Positions 8,996-16,591 of a DNA stretch of 64,000 bases are shown here, in pieces (within the stretch, counting starts at the first letter, position 1; every line of letters begins with the position of its first letter). A model generated the notes under the pieces. The model had not been told where the DNA came from, searched no databases, and saw only the letters and a list, made by a program, of their open reading frames with translations. The stretch is from Zafaria cholistanensis. Its GTDB lineage: Bacteria > Actinomycetota > Actinomycetes > Actinomycetales > Micrococcaceae. The stretch covers positions 195,100 through 259,099 of the forward strand of contig NZ_BKDJ01000002.1 in assembly GCF_008580665.1 (NCBI RefSeq), given 5' to 3'. Made by a program: the position numbers and the translations under genes.

Positions 8996-11900
8996 CCCTC
9001 CGGGGACGGCGAGCGCGGCGGGTGGGTGGCGGGTGGGTGGGGCAGGGGCAGGGATGCGGTGTCCTGCAGGTCCCAGGCGTGGAGGGCCTGGAGGCTGATG
9101 CCGCGGGGGCCGGTGCGTCGTGTGGTGCCGCGGATGAGGAGCATGCGGGTTCCGAAGAGCAGGGGGCCGGCGGTTTCCTGTGCCTCGTGGAAGAAGGCAC
9201 AGTCGATGCATCCCGTGCCGTCGTCGAGGCTGATGAACACCACGCGGCGTCCGCCGCGCATGGGTGGTGTTTGGGTGGCGATGCGGATTCCGGCGACCAG
9301 GACCTCGGTGCCGTTGCGCAGGTCGAGCAGGCGTGCGGCGGGGGTCGTGCCGAGTTGGCGCAGCAGTGGGGCGTGGCTGTCCATGAGGTGGGCGGTGGTG
9401 TCCATGGCGGTCAGGTCCAGTTCGGTGCGCACGATCTCCCCCGGGGTGGGGGCGGGTTCGGTGGAGTGGATGGTGGAGAGTTCCAGGTCGCCGATTCCGG
9501 CGTCGTGGAACGGGAGGGGCAGTTGTCCGGGCAGGGGCCGGTATTTGGCCGGGAGGTTCCGCGGCGGTATGGCGGCGAGGTGCTTGAGCAGGTCTGCCCG
9601 GTTGGGCCGGGGCGGGAGGGTGGTGGGGCCTTGGTGGCTTCCCGTCCCGGGAGTTCCTGTGGCGGCGTGTTGGAGTTCGTCGAAGGCGCCGAGGGCGGCG
9701 AGGTGCCGCAGGGAGGTGCGGGTGAGGCCGGAGCGGTCGCGGACGTCGGGGAGGGAGCCGTAGGGCTGGCCGGCGATGGTGCGGCGGATCTCGGTGGAGG
9801 AGAGTCCGGAGACCGCGGCCAGGCCGAGGCGGATGCCGAGTCGGGGGGTGGGGGGCCGTTGGGGGAGGTGGGGTCCTGTTCCCCCTGTGGCGGTTCTTCC
9901 TTCCGCTCTTCCCTCCGCTCTTCCCTCCCCTCTTCCCTCCGCGGTCCCCGTAGTGGTTCCGGTCCCGGGGCCTTCGGCGGGGGCGTGTTCGAGGCGGTGG
10001 GCCGCGTGGGAGCGGTTGATGTCCAGCGGGAGGATGGGGATGCCCAGGCGGCGGGCCTCGGCGACCAGGAGGCGTTTGGGGTACATGCCGGGGTCGTGTT
10101 CCCACAGTCCGGCGAGGAAGGCTTCCGGGTGGTGGGCCTTGAGCCAGGCGCTCTGGTAGGTGGGGACGGCGAAGGCGGCGGCGTGGGCCTTGCAGAAGCC
10201 GAAGCTGCCGAAGGCCTGCAGTGTCTCCCACACCTGGTCGATGACGCGGGGCGGGTAGCCGCGTTCGCGTGCCCGGGTGCGGAACAGTTCCTCCACGCGG
10301 GATTCGGCGGAGGGGTTGCCGAGCAGGCGCCGGTAGACGTCGGCCTTGGCCAGGCCGCAGCCGGTCATGGTGTGGAGGGTGCGCAGGACCTGTTCGTGGA
10401 AGACGGTCACTCCGTGGGTTTCGGCGAGCGCGGGGCGCAGGTCCGGGTGGGGGTAGGTTTCGGGCGCGAATCCGTGGCGGTGTTCGAGGTAGGGCTTGAC
10501 CATGTTGGATTTCATGGGGCCGGGGCGGAAGAGGGAGATGTCGATGATGAGGTCGTTGAAGGTGCGGGGGGCGAGTTTGCCGATGAGTTCGCGCTGTCCG
10601 GGGGATTCGATCTGGAAGCAGCCCAGGGTGTGGGTGCTGCGAATGAGTTCGAAGGTGGGTTCGTCGTCGAGGGGGATCTTGTCGAGGTTGATGGTTCCGT
10701 TGGGGGCCAGGTAGGGCGGCAGGGTGCCGTCGGCGGGCAGGGGGTGGTGCCCGGCGGAGGCGACGGTGTGCCCGTCCCCGTGGATGCGGGCAACTTCGGC
10801 GAGGGCGTGGGAGATGGCCGATTGCATGCGGACGCCGAGGATGTCGAGTTTGATCAGACCCATGGGGTCCATGTCGTGTTTGTCGTACTGGCTCATGGGC
10901 AGGCCCAGGCCGCTGGGTTGGACGGGGGTGCGGTCCAAAAGGGTTTTGTCGGCGAGGATGACGCCGCAGGGGTGCATGGAGATGTGGCGCGGGAGCCGGT
11001 CGAGGCGTTCGGTGAGGTCCACGAGCAGGTCGAGTTGGCGCGGGGTTCCTGGGCGGGTGTGCGGGTCCGTGGTTGCGGCCAGGCGTTGGGCCAGGGGGCG
11101 GAGTTCGGGTTTTTCGGCGAGCGCGGCGCGGAAGCTGCTGGCGGGGAAGCGCCAGAGCTGTTTGGCGATGGCGTCAATGTCCCCCGTGTCCATGCCCAGG
11201 GCCGCTCCGGCGTCGCGGACGGCTCCGCGGGCGCGGTATCCGTTTTGCATGCTCATGAGGGTGGTGCGGTCGGGGCCGAAGCGTTCGAAGATCTTCCGGT
11301 ATACACGGTGGCGCTGGGCGCTTTCGACGTCGATGTCGATGTCCGGCAGGGTGGTCCGTTCCCGGGAGAGGAAGCGTTCGAAGACCAGGCCGTGGGCCAG
11401 GGGATTGACGTGGCTGATGCCGAGCAGGTGGTTGACCAGGGAGGAGGCGCCGGAGCCGCGGGCGGCGTTGCGGACCCCCAGGGCGGTGATCATGGTGCTG
11501 ACTTCGGCGACGGTGAGGAAGTAGGGGGCGAATCCGAGGTCGGCGATGGTGTCCAGTTCCAGGGCGAGCCGGTCGCGCAGGGTGCGGTCGCGGGCCTGGT
11601 GCGGGAGCAGGCGGGTAATGCCGGCTTCGCAGCGGGCGGCGAGTTCGGTGTTGGGGTCCCCGGTGATGCCGATGACGTGGGCCTCGGGGGTTTTGGGGCT
11701 GCCCCATCCGGTGTCGGCGGCCGGGTCCAGGCGCGCCCAGTCGGCGAGCCCGGCGGTGTTGCGCAGCAGGGTGGCGGCCAGTCGGGGGTTGGCGGCGTCG
11801 CGGGCGATTTCGCGGGCGAGCGCTTCCATCTGGGCGGTGCTTTTGAGCCAGCCCTGCCCGTTGGGTTGCAGGTCGGCGAGGGCTTCGAGGGAGGTCAGGG

Positions 11901-12708
11901 AGCGGGCGGCGTCGAGCACGTCGGCGGTGGCGGCGCCGTCGGGGTCGGCGTAGCGGACCGCGTTGGTGAGGATGGCGGGTACGTGCAGGGATTCGGCGGT
12001 GCGCAGCATCCTCAGGGCGTGGGCGGTGCTCAGGCGCTCCCCGGGGCGGCTGAGGTGGGTGGTGAGTTCCACGCGCAGTGCGGCAGGGCCCAGGAGTTCC
12101 AGCCAGCGGGACAGGGCGGCGCGGGCGCGGGCATAGTCGCGGCGGGCGGCGGCGAGGCCGACGTCGGAGGCCGGACCGAGCAGCACGGTCAGCACGGGCG
12201 CGGTGGCGTGTCCCGGCAGGCCGGGCAGGGCGTGGGCGGCCAGGTCCGCGCCGGTGACGCCGGGATGCCTGGACGGCCGGGGGCCCTGGACGGCCAGGGT
12301 GCCCGGGGCGCTGGCTCCTCCGGCGCGGGCGGCAGGGGCATGGACGGTATGGGCGTGGGCGGCGGAGACCAGCCGGCACAGGGCCCGGTAGCCGGCGCCG
12401 GCGCAGTGCCCCCTGGCCACGACCAGCACCCGGCCTTCGGTCCGCAGCCGGCCGGCCTCCGCACCCGCGCGGGGGGACGGGCCGGGGCGGGCCGGGCCCA
12501 GGACAGCCAGGTCGACGCCGAGGATGGGGTCGATCCCGTGGTCGCGGCAGGCCTTGAGGTGCTTGACGGCCCCGTAGAGCCCGTCGCGGTCGGTGAGGGC
12601 CAGGGCGTCGGCGCCGTCGGCGGCCGCCCGGCGAACCAGTTCCTTGGGCCAGGAGACCCCGTAGTGGGCACTGAAGGCGGAGGCGACGTTCAGGTGGATG
12701 AAGCTCAC
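8983..12708 (-). CDS. dnaE2: Error-prone DNA polymerase III alpha subunit DnaE2
   Basis: DnaE2 (ImuC) is the C-family polymerase that performs SOS-induced mutagenic translesion synthesis. The 1241-aa product begins with a PHP domain (FIHLNVASAFS; DALALTDRDGLYGAV), carries the polymerase core with acidic motif LPDIDIDVES and GKLAPRTFNDLI, then HhH and a C-terminal OB-fold (VVFISLDDGTGCIDC). It is longer than usual partly because of a low-complexity GT/EGR-rich insert near the C-terminus, encoded by short repeats around 9895-9943. The GTG start overlaps the DUF6504 stop as GTGA and has GGAGG upstream. Two LexA-like boxes lie ahead of the pair. ImuB and ImuA' are not adjacent. Confidence 0.93.
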   Translation of the reverse strand: MSFIHLNVASAFSAHYGVSWPKELVRRAAADGADALALTDRDGLYGAVKHLKACRDHGIDPILGVDLAVLGPARPGPSPRAGAEAGRLRTEGRVLVVARGHCAGAGYRALCRLVSAAHAHTVHAPAARAGGASAPGTLAVQGPRPSRHPGVTGADLAAHALPGLPGHATAPVLTVLLGPASDVGLAAARRDYARARAALSRWLELLGPAALRVELTTHLSRPGERLSTAHALRMLRTAESLHVPAILTNAVRYADPDGAATADVLDAARSLTSLEALADLQPNGQGWLKSTAQMEALAREIARDAANPRLAATLLRNTAGLADWARLDPAADTGWGSPKTPEAHVIGITGDPNTELAARCEAGITRLLPHQARDRTLRDRLALELDTIADLGFAPYFLTVAEVSTMITALGVRNAARGSGASSLVNHLLGISHVNPLAHGLVFERFLSRERTTLPDIDIDVESAQRHRVYRKIFERFGPDRTTLMSMQNGYRARGAVRDAGAALGMDTGDIDAIAKQLWRFPASSFRAALAEKPELRPLAQRLAATTDPHTRPGTPRQLDLLVDLTERLDRLPRHISMHPCGVILADKTLLDRTPVQPSGLGLPMSQYDKHDMDPMGLIKLDILGVRMQSAISHALAEVARIHGDGHTVASAGHHPLPADGTLPPYLAPNGTINLDKIPLDDEPTFELIRSTHTLGCFQIESPGQRELIGKLAPRTFNDLIIDISLFRPGPMKSNMVKPYLEHRHGFAPETYPHPDLRPALAETHGVTVFHEQVLRTLHTMTGCGLAKADVYRRLLGNPSAESRVEELFRTRARERGYPPRVIDQVWETLQAFGSFGFCKAHAAAFAVPTYQSAWLKAHHPEAFLAGLWEHDPGMYPKRLLVAEARRLGIPILPLDINRSHAAHRLEHAPAEGPGTGTTTGTAEGRGEGRAEGRAEGRTATGGTGPHLPQRPPTPRLGIRLGLAAVSGLSSTEIRRTIAGQPYGSLPDVRDRSGLTRTSLRHLAALGAFDELQHAATGTPGTGSHQGPTTLPPRPNRADLLKHLAAIPPRNLPAKYRPLPGQLPLPFHDAGIGDLELSTIHSTEPAPTPGEIVRTELDLTAMDTTAHLMDSHAPLLRQLGTTPAARLLDLRNGTEVLVAGIRIATQTPPMRGGRRVVFISLDDGTGCIDCAFFHEAQETAGPLLFGTRMLLIRGTTRRTGPRGISLQALHAWDLQDTASLPLPHPPATHPPRSPSPEGPRT

Positions 12709-13016
12709 GCGCCCTCCCGCAGGGCCTCGTGGAGGCGGATTACCCTCCAGCGTCCCGAGCCGGCGTGGCGGGACAGGTCGAAGGTGCGCAGCGGCCCCTT
12801 CCCGGCGAGGCGGACCTGGACGCGCCAGATCTCTTGGTCAACCAGCCCCGGGCCGTGCCCGCGCTGTGCCCGGGGTTCCTCGGCCCACCATCTGCGGCGT
12901 TCGTACCAGCGGACCGGTTCTGCGGCGAGCATGTATTCGCGGCCCTGCCAGCGCAGCCGCAGCGGTTGCCCCGCCGGAGTGCAGTCAACCTCGACGGACT
13001 GGGTGAAAAGCCCCAT
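12705..13016 (-). CDS. DUF6504 family protein, partner gene of dnaE2
   Basis: A 103-aa basic protein rich in Trp and Arg (WYERRRWWAEEP; WRVQVRLAGKGPLRTFDL). As far as I recall, it matches the DUF6504 proteins found beside Y-family polymerase and DnaE2 genes in actinobacteria. Its molecular role is not known to me. The start is the ATG at 13014-13016 with GGGAGGT 7 nt upstream; a longer in-frame reading upstream is arginine-rich and unlikely to be coding. Its TGA overlaps the dnaE2 GTG, so the two are translationally coupled and presumably SOS-induced together. Confidence 0.78.
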   Translation of the reverse strand: MGLFTQSVEVDCTPAGQPLRLRWQGREYMLAAEPVRWYERRRWWAEEPRAQRGHGPGLVDQEIWRVQVRLAGKGPLRTFDLSRHAGSGRWRVIRLHEALREGA

Positions 13017-13123
13017 CCGGGCACCTCCCTCTGGGCCCGCGCAGGCCGTGAGACGCCGGCGCTGGCCCCGATGGATTGGAGCGGTGCTCCCCGGGAAGCG
13101 GGAGGGGCACCACCCCATTTTAT

Positions 13124-13139
13124 TCGAAGATTTGTTCTA
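13124..13139. promoter_or_regulatory. LexA box (SOS box) 1 upstream of DUF6504-dnaE2
   Basis: TCGAAGATTTGTTCTA matches 10 of the 12 fixed positions of the actinobacterial/Gram-positive SOS box TCGAAC-N4-GTTCGA. It lies in an AT-rich patch about 110 bp upstream of the DUF6504 start codon, as expected for an SOS-controlled dnaE2 operon. Confidence 0.75.
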
Positions 13140-13152
13140 TAGGAATCAAAAT

Positions 13153-13168
13153 TAGAACACGTGTACGA
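13153..13168. promoter_or_regulatory. LexA box (SOS box) 2 upstream of DUF6504-dnaE2
   Basis: TAGAACACGTGTACGA also matches 10 of 12 fixed positions of TCGAAC-N4-GTTCGA. It is 29 bp from box 1, centre to centre. Tandem boxes suggest tight, possibly cooperative LexA repression. A third, weaker candidate, TCGAACACTTCTCCGA, lies at 13238-13253. Confidence 0.65.
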
Positions 13169-13337
13169 CACTTTGGCGCATCCCCTGCCTTTTGGAGGGC
13201 CGGGGCCCCGCCTGGAGGTGGGGTGGCAGGGAATGATTCGAACACTTCTCCGAACCTTACGGTCCTCACCCGGGGCGTGGCGGACTTTGAGGGGCGTCAG
13301 GCGGGGAAAGCCCCGGGACGCCGGCTGCCCCCGGGCC

Positions 13338-14084
13338 TCAGAAGAGCCCGGGCAGCGGGTCGGTGAGTTCGGGCCCGTTGTTGCGCACGTTGCCGACGGC
13401 GGGGGCCACCTCGCGCAGCCTCCAGCCCGACGCCGGCCCGTAGGCCCCGGCGCGGACCCGTTCCACGAGCGTGGCGGCGTCCTTGTCCCGGGGGTCAAGC
13501 CAGGCGCCCATGGTGGCCCTGTCCATGGGGACCGGCATGCGGTCGTGCAACTGCCCCAGTTCGGCAAGGGCGGGGTCCGGGGAATCGGGCGCCGGGGCGG
13601 GGGCGGTCAGCACGGAGGTGGAGAGCAGCCACTGGCCCGGCTCCCCGTCCGCCCTGGACGGGTCCTTCCACCATTCGTAGAGTCCGGCAAAGAAGATCAG
13701 CGACCCGTCGCCGGGGTGGACGTAGAAGGGGCGCTTGGAGGAGCCCTCCTTCTTCCACTCGTAGTACCCCTCGGCGGGGACGGCGCAGCGGCGGGCCTTC
13801 ACCGCGGCACGGAAGGTCGGCTTCTCCAGCACGGTTTCACTGCGGGCATTGAAGGCGCGCACGCCCACGGAGGTGTCCTTGGCCCACGGGGGCACCAGCC
13901 CCCAGCGGGCCACGTGGATCTGGCGCACCTGCCGGTCCTCGACCAGCCGCTCCAGCACGATCGGCACGTCGGCGGTGGGCGCAATGTTCCACGACCGGCG
14001 CAGTTCCAGGGCCTCGTCGGCCTCCGCCCCGGCCTCGGCAACCAGGTCGCCGACGGCGCGGGCCATGACGTATCGTCCGCACAT
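13338..14084 (-). CDS. SOS response-associated peptidase (SRAP/YedK/HMCES family)
   Basis: SRAP proteins crosslink to abasic sites in single-stranded DNA through the N-terminal cysteine, shielding them from cleavage. The 248-aa product starts MCGRYVMAR; Cys2 becomes the nucleophile after methionine removal. Further family motifs are NARSET, AEGYYEWKK and the histidine in LHDRMPVPM. The ATG at 14082-14084 is fixed by the need to expose Cys2. It lies upstream of and co-directional with the dnaE2 module and diverges from the mycoredoxin gene across 36 bp. No clear LexA box was seen directly before this start. Confidence 0.93.
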   Translation of the reverse strand: MCGRYVMARAVGDLVAEAGAEADEALELRRSWNIAPTADVPIVLERLVEDRQVRQIHVARWGLVPPWAKDTSVGVRAFNARSETVLEKPTFRAAVKARRCAVPAEGYYEWKKEGSSKRPFYVHPGDGSLIFFAGLYEWWKDPSRADGEPGQWLLSTSVLTAPAPAPDSPDPALAELGQLHDRMPVPMDRATMGAWLDPRDKDAATLVERVRAGAYGPASGWRLREVAPAVGNVRNNGPELTDPLPGLF

Positions 14085-14120
14085 GGAATAAGAGTCCCAT
14101 ATCCGGCGTTGCCACCAACC

Positions 14121-14393
14121 ATGACCACTCTTGCGAATCTTCAGGACTTCATTCCTTCGGACGGAAACGTCACCATGTTCACCACCAACTGGTGCGGCTA
14201 CTGCCGCAACCTCAAGAAGCGCCTGGAAGCCGAGGGCATCGGCTACCAGGAGGTGAACATTGAGGAGGTGCCCGGCACCGCGGCGATCGTCGAGGCCTTC
14301 AACGGCGGCAACCAGACCGTTCCGACGCTGATTTTCCCGGATGGTTCGGCCGCCACGAATCCGCGCATCGACGAGGTGCGTTCCCGCCTCTAG
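14121..14393 (+). CDS. Mycoredoxin / glutaredoxin-like protein
   Basis: A 90-aa thioredoxin-fold oxidoreductase with redox motif WCGYC (after FTTN), a cis-proline in QTVPTLIF and the C-terminal [12 protein letters not shown] typical of actinobacterial mycoredoxins, which reduce mycothiol mixed disulfides. I start at the ATG at 14121; a later ATG at 14175 would give a shorter protein beginning just before the redox motif. It lies just upstream of mscR, forming a mycothiol cluster, and could also serve the arsenate reductase elsewhere in the window. Confidence 0.9.
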   Translation: MTTLANLQDFIPSDGNVTMFTTNWCGYCRNLKKRLEAEGIGYQEVNIEEVPGTAAIVEAFNGGNQTVPTLIFPDGSAATNPRIDEVRSRL

Positions 14394-14499
14394 CACCCTG
14401 TGGTTGGATGGGATGGTGTGGCGGCCGCGGCCGCCGCACCATCCCTATTTTTCTGCACGGACAGTGGCCGTCTTCGCGGCCGGGAGGAACAGCGCATCC

Positions 14500-15609
14500 A
14501 TGGCACATAAGGTGAAGGCCGTCGTCGTCAAGGCCAAGAACGCCCCCGTCGAGATCGAAACCATCATCATCCCCGATCCCGGACCCGGAGAGGCCGTGGT
14601 CGACATCCTCACCTGCGGAGTCTGCCACACCGACCTGCACTACAAACTCGGCGGCATCGGGGACGACTTCCCCTACCTGCTCGGCCACGAAGCCACCGGC
14701 ATCGTGACCGAAATCGGCGAAAACGTCACCGGCATCACCATCGGAGACCGCGTCATCCTCAACTGGCGCGCCGTGTGCGGATCCTGCCGCTCCTGCGCCA
14801 AGGGCAAACCCCAGTACTGCTTCAACACCGCCAACGCCACCCAAAAAATGACCCTCGAAGACGGCACGCCCCTCTCCCCGGCCCTGGGCATCGGAGCATT
14901 CGCCGAAAAAACCCTCGTCGCCGCCGGCCAGTGCACCAAAGTCGACGAAGACGTCGACCCCGCCGCCGTAGGCCTGCTCGGCTGCGGAGTCATGGCCGGC
15001 ATCGGCGCGGCCATCAACACCGGCGAAGTCGCCCGCGGCGAATCGGTCGCCGTCATCGGCTGCGGCGGCGTCGGCATCGCCGCCATCGCCGGAGCCCAAC
15101 TGGCCGGAGCCACCACCATCATCGCCGTGGACATCGACCCCGCCAAGGTCGCCCTCGCCCAAAAACTCGGCGCCACCCACGGCATCAACTCCTCCGAGAC
15201 CGACCCCATAGAGGCCATCCGCAACCTCACCGGAGGATTCGGCGCCGACGTCGTCATCGACGCCGTCGGACGGCCCGAAACCTACACCCAGGCCTTCCAC
15301 GCCCGCGACCTCGCCGGACGCGTCGTCCTCGTCGGAGTGCCCACCCCCGAGATGAAACTCGAACTGCCCCTGCTGGAGATCTTCGGCCGCGGCGGATCCC
15401 TCAAATCCTCCTGGTACGGCGACTGCCTGCCCTCCCGCGACTTCCCCATGCTCGTGGACCAATACAAACTCGGACGCCTGGACCTGGACGCCTTCGTCAC
15501 CGAACGCATCACCCTGAACGACATCGAAGACGCCTTCCACAAAATGCACCAAGGCAAAGTCCTCCGCTCCGTCGTCGAACTGGGCTCCGGCGTGGAGGCC
15601 ACGGCATGA
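14500..15609 (+). CDS. mscR: S-(hydroxymethyl)mycothiol dehydrogenase
   Basis: MscR is a zinc-dependent class III alcohol-dehydrogenase relative that oxidises the formaldehyde-mycothiol adduct (and reduces S-nitrosomycothiol) with NAD. The 369-aa product has the catalytic zinc ligand in [10 protein letters not shown], the GHEATG motif, structural-zinc cysteines ([15 protein letters not shown]) and a Rossmann fold ([15 protein letters not shown], then DIDPAK). GGGAGGAAC lies about 12 nt before the chosen ATG. Its TGA overlaps the ATG of the MBL gene (ATGA), the arrangement found for mycobacterial mscR and its MBL neighbour. Confidence 0.93.
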   Translation: MAHKVKAVVVKAKNAPVEIETIIIPDPGPGEAVVDILTCGVCHTDLHYKLGGIGDDFPYLLGHEATGIVTEIGENVTGITIGDRVILNWRAVCGSCRSCAKGKPQYCFNTANATQKMTLEDGTPLSPALGIGAFAEKTLVAAGQCTKVDEDVDPAAVGLLGCGVMAGIGAAINTGEVARGESVAVIGCGGVGIAAIAGAQLAGATTIIAVDIDPAKVALAQKLGATHGINSSETDPIEAIRNLTGGFGADVVIDAVGRPETYTQAFHARDLAGRVVLVGVPTPEMKLELPLLEIFGRGGSLKSSWYGDCLPSRDFPMLVDQYKLGRLDLDAFVTERITLNDIEDAFHKMHQGKVLRSVVELGSGVEATA

Positions 15610-16235
15610 GCGCGCGCATCGAGAACCTGGTCACCTCGGGCACCTTCAGCCTGGACGGGGGCACCTGGGACGTGGACAACAACGTCTGGATCATCGGTGA
15701 CGACACCGAAGTGTTCGTCATCGACCCCGCCCACGACCCGGACGCAATCGCAGCCGCGGTGAACGGACGCACCGTCAAGGCCGTCCTGCTCACCCACGGG
15801 CACGACGACCACATCCGTCACGCCCGCGACTTCGCCCAAAAGGTGAACGCCCCCGTCCACCTGAACCCGGAGGACCAGATGCTCTGGGACGCCATCTTCC
15901 CGGGCACCACGCCGGATGCACCCATCCAGGACGGCGACACCTTCACTGTCGCAGGAACTGAACTCACCGCCCTGCACACCCCCGGCCACTCCCCCGGATC
16001 CACCTGCTTCCACGTCCCCGGCCTGAACACCGTCTTCACCGGAGACACCCTCTTCAACGGCGGCCCCGGTGCCACGGGACGCTCCTACAGCGACTTCGGC
16101 ACCATCGTCGAATCCATCCGCCAACGCCTCCTGACACTCCCGGAAGACACCGTGGTCCTCACCGGCCACGGAGAAGCAACAACCATCGGAGCCGAGAAGC
16201 CCCACCTGGCCGACTGGATCGCCCGGGGCCACTAA
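15606..16235 (+). CDS. MBL fold hydrolase of the mycothiol-formaldehyde pathway
   Basis: A 209-aa metallo-beta-lactamase-fold protein of the glyoxalase II type, with zinc motif [10 protein letters not shown], then HTPGHSPGS and FTGDTLF. Coupled by ATGA overlap to mscR, it probably hydrolyses the S-formyl-mycothiol product of the dehydrogenase to formate and mycothiol. The coupling is visible; the reaction is inferred from context. A long hairpin follows the stop codon. Confidence 0.88.
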   Translation: MSARIENLVTSGTFSLDGGTWDVDNNVWIIGDDTEVFVIDPAHDPDAIAAAVNGRTVKAVLLTHGHDDHIRHARDFAQKVNAPVHLNPEDQMLWDAIFPGTTPDAPIQDGDTFTVAGTELTALHTPGHSPGSTCFHVPGLNTVFTGDTLFNGGPGATGRSYSDFGTIVESIRQRLLTLPEDTVVLTGHGEATTIGAEKPHLADWIARGH

Positions 16236-16252
16236 CCCGGCCCCCGGCCCAC

Positions 16253-16298
16253 CGCACGACGGCGGCGGCACCTCCCACGGTGCCGCCGCCGTCGTGCG
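16253..16298 (+). terminator. 20-bp stem terminator after the mscR operon
   Basis: A perfect 20-bp inverted repeat (arms 16253-16272 and 16279-16298) with a 6-nt loop lies 17 bp past the MBL gene stop codon. There is no U-tract. Confidence 0.75.
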
Positions 16299-16335
16299 TG
16301 CGGTGGATCCCCCGCGGCAGATCCCGTGCGGGGAC

Positions 16336-16410
16336 AGGAACGGGGCTGGGCAGGAACGGGGCTGGGCAGGAACGGGGCTGGGCAGGAACGGGGCTGGGCA
16401 GGAACGGGGC
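16336..16410. repeat. Tandem repeat, 16 bp x 4.7
   Basis: Four perfect copies plus a partial copy of AGGAACGGGGCTGGGC run head to tail just beyond the mscR-operon terminator. The unit resembles those at 1169-1228 and, as its complement, at 8893-8940, sharing a GGAA-S-GG core. Confidence 0.92.
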
Positions 16411-16464
16411 CCGGCCGGTGGCGAGGCCGATATTCCCACGGAGCGTGACGGATGCTAGGATAAT

Positions 16465-16493
16465 TTCACAAATTTTGTGAATCACATTATGTG
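16465..16493. promoter_or_regulatory. Two adjacent palindromes in an AT-rich promoter island
   Basis: TTCACAAA-T-TTTGTGAA (16465-16481, 8-bp arms) is followed directly by CACAT-T-ATGTG (16483-16493). Further along, GTTA and TAAC flank CCCCTTGA. Such stacked symmetry in a GC-rich genome suggests operator sites for the gene at 16592; the binding protein is unknown. Confidence 0.5.
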
Positions 16494-16591
16494 GAATCGT
16501 TACCCCTTGATAACAAAAACATAACGTGGCACGATGGATAGACGGCCCCGCCCCGGGCCGGCTCCAAGGGTCTGTTACCGGAAGGACCATC

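Larger units (their letters stand above)
13017..13337. other. Non-coding region between dnaE2 operon and SRAP gene
   Basis: This 321-bp stretch holds the two LexA-like boxes and a third weak one, in an AT-rich patch at 13118-13170 that contrasts with GC-rich surroundings. No imuA or imuB remnant was recognised in it. The rest shows no coding signal that I can support. Confidence 0.6.
16236..16591. other. Intergenic region with terminator, repeat array and AT-rich dyads
   Basis: This 356-bp region contains the mscR-operon terminator, the 16-bp tandem array, and then an AT-rich island (about 16455-16530) with stacked dyads. The island is the only plausible promoter region for the first secreted metallopeptidase-like gene. 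No small gene was recognised. Confidence 0.6.

Noticed and set aside
8893-13155. 1420-codon plus-strand frame opposite dnaE2
   Set aside because: Antisense to dnaE2 with a low-complexity Gly/Val/Glu composition typical of third-position bias.
13230-13260. tRNA-like T-arm (minus-strand GTTCGAATC followed by CCCTGCCACC)
   Set aside because: No matching acceptor, D-arm or anticodon arm upstream; the element is better noted as a weak LexA-like box or chance.
13161-14120. Long open frame running into the mycoredoxin gene
   Set aside because: It lies antisense to the well-supported SRAP gene and shows no family similarity before the mycoredoxin start.
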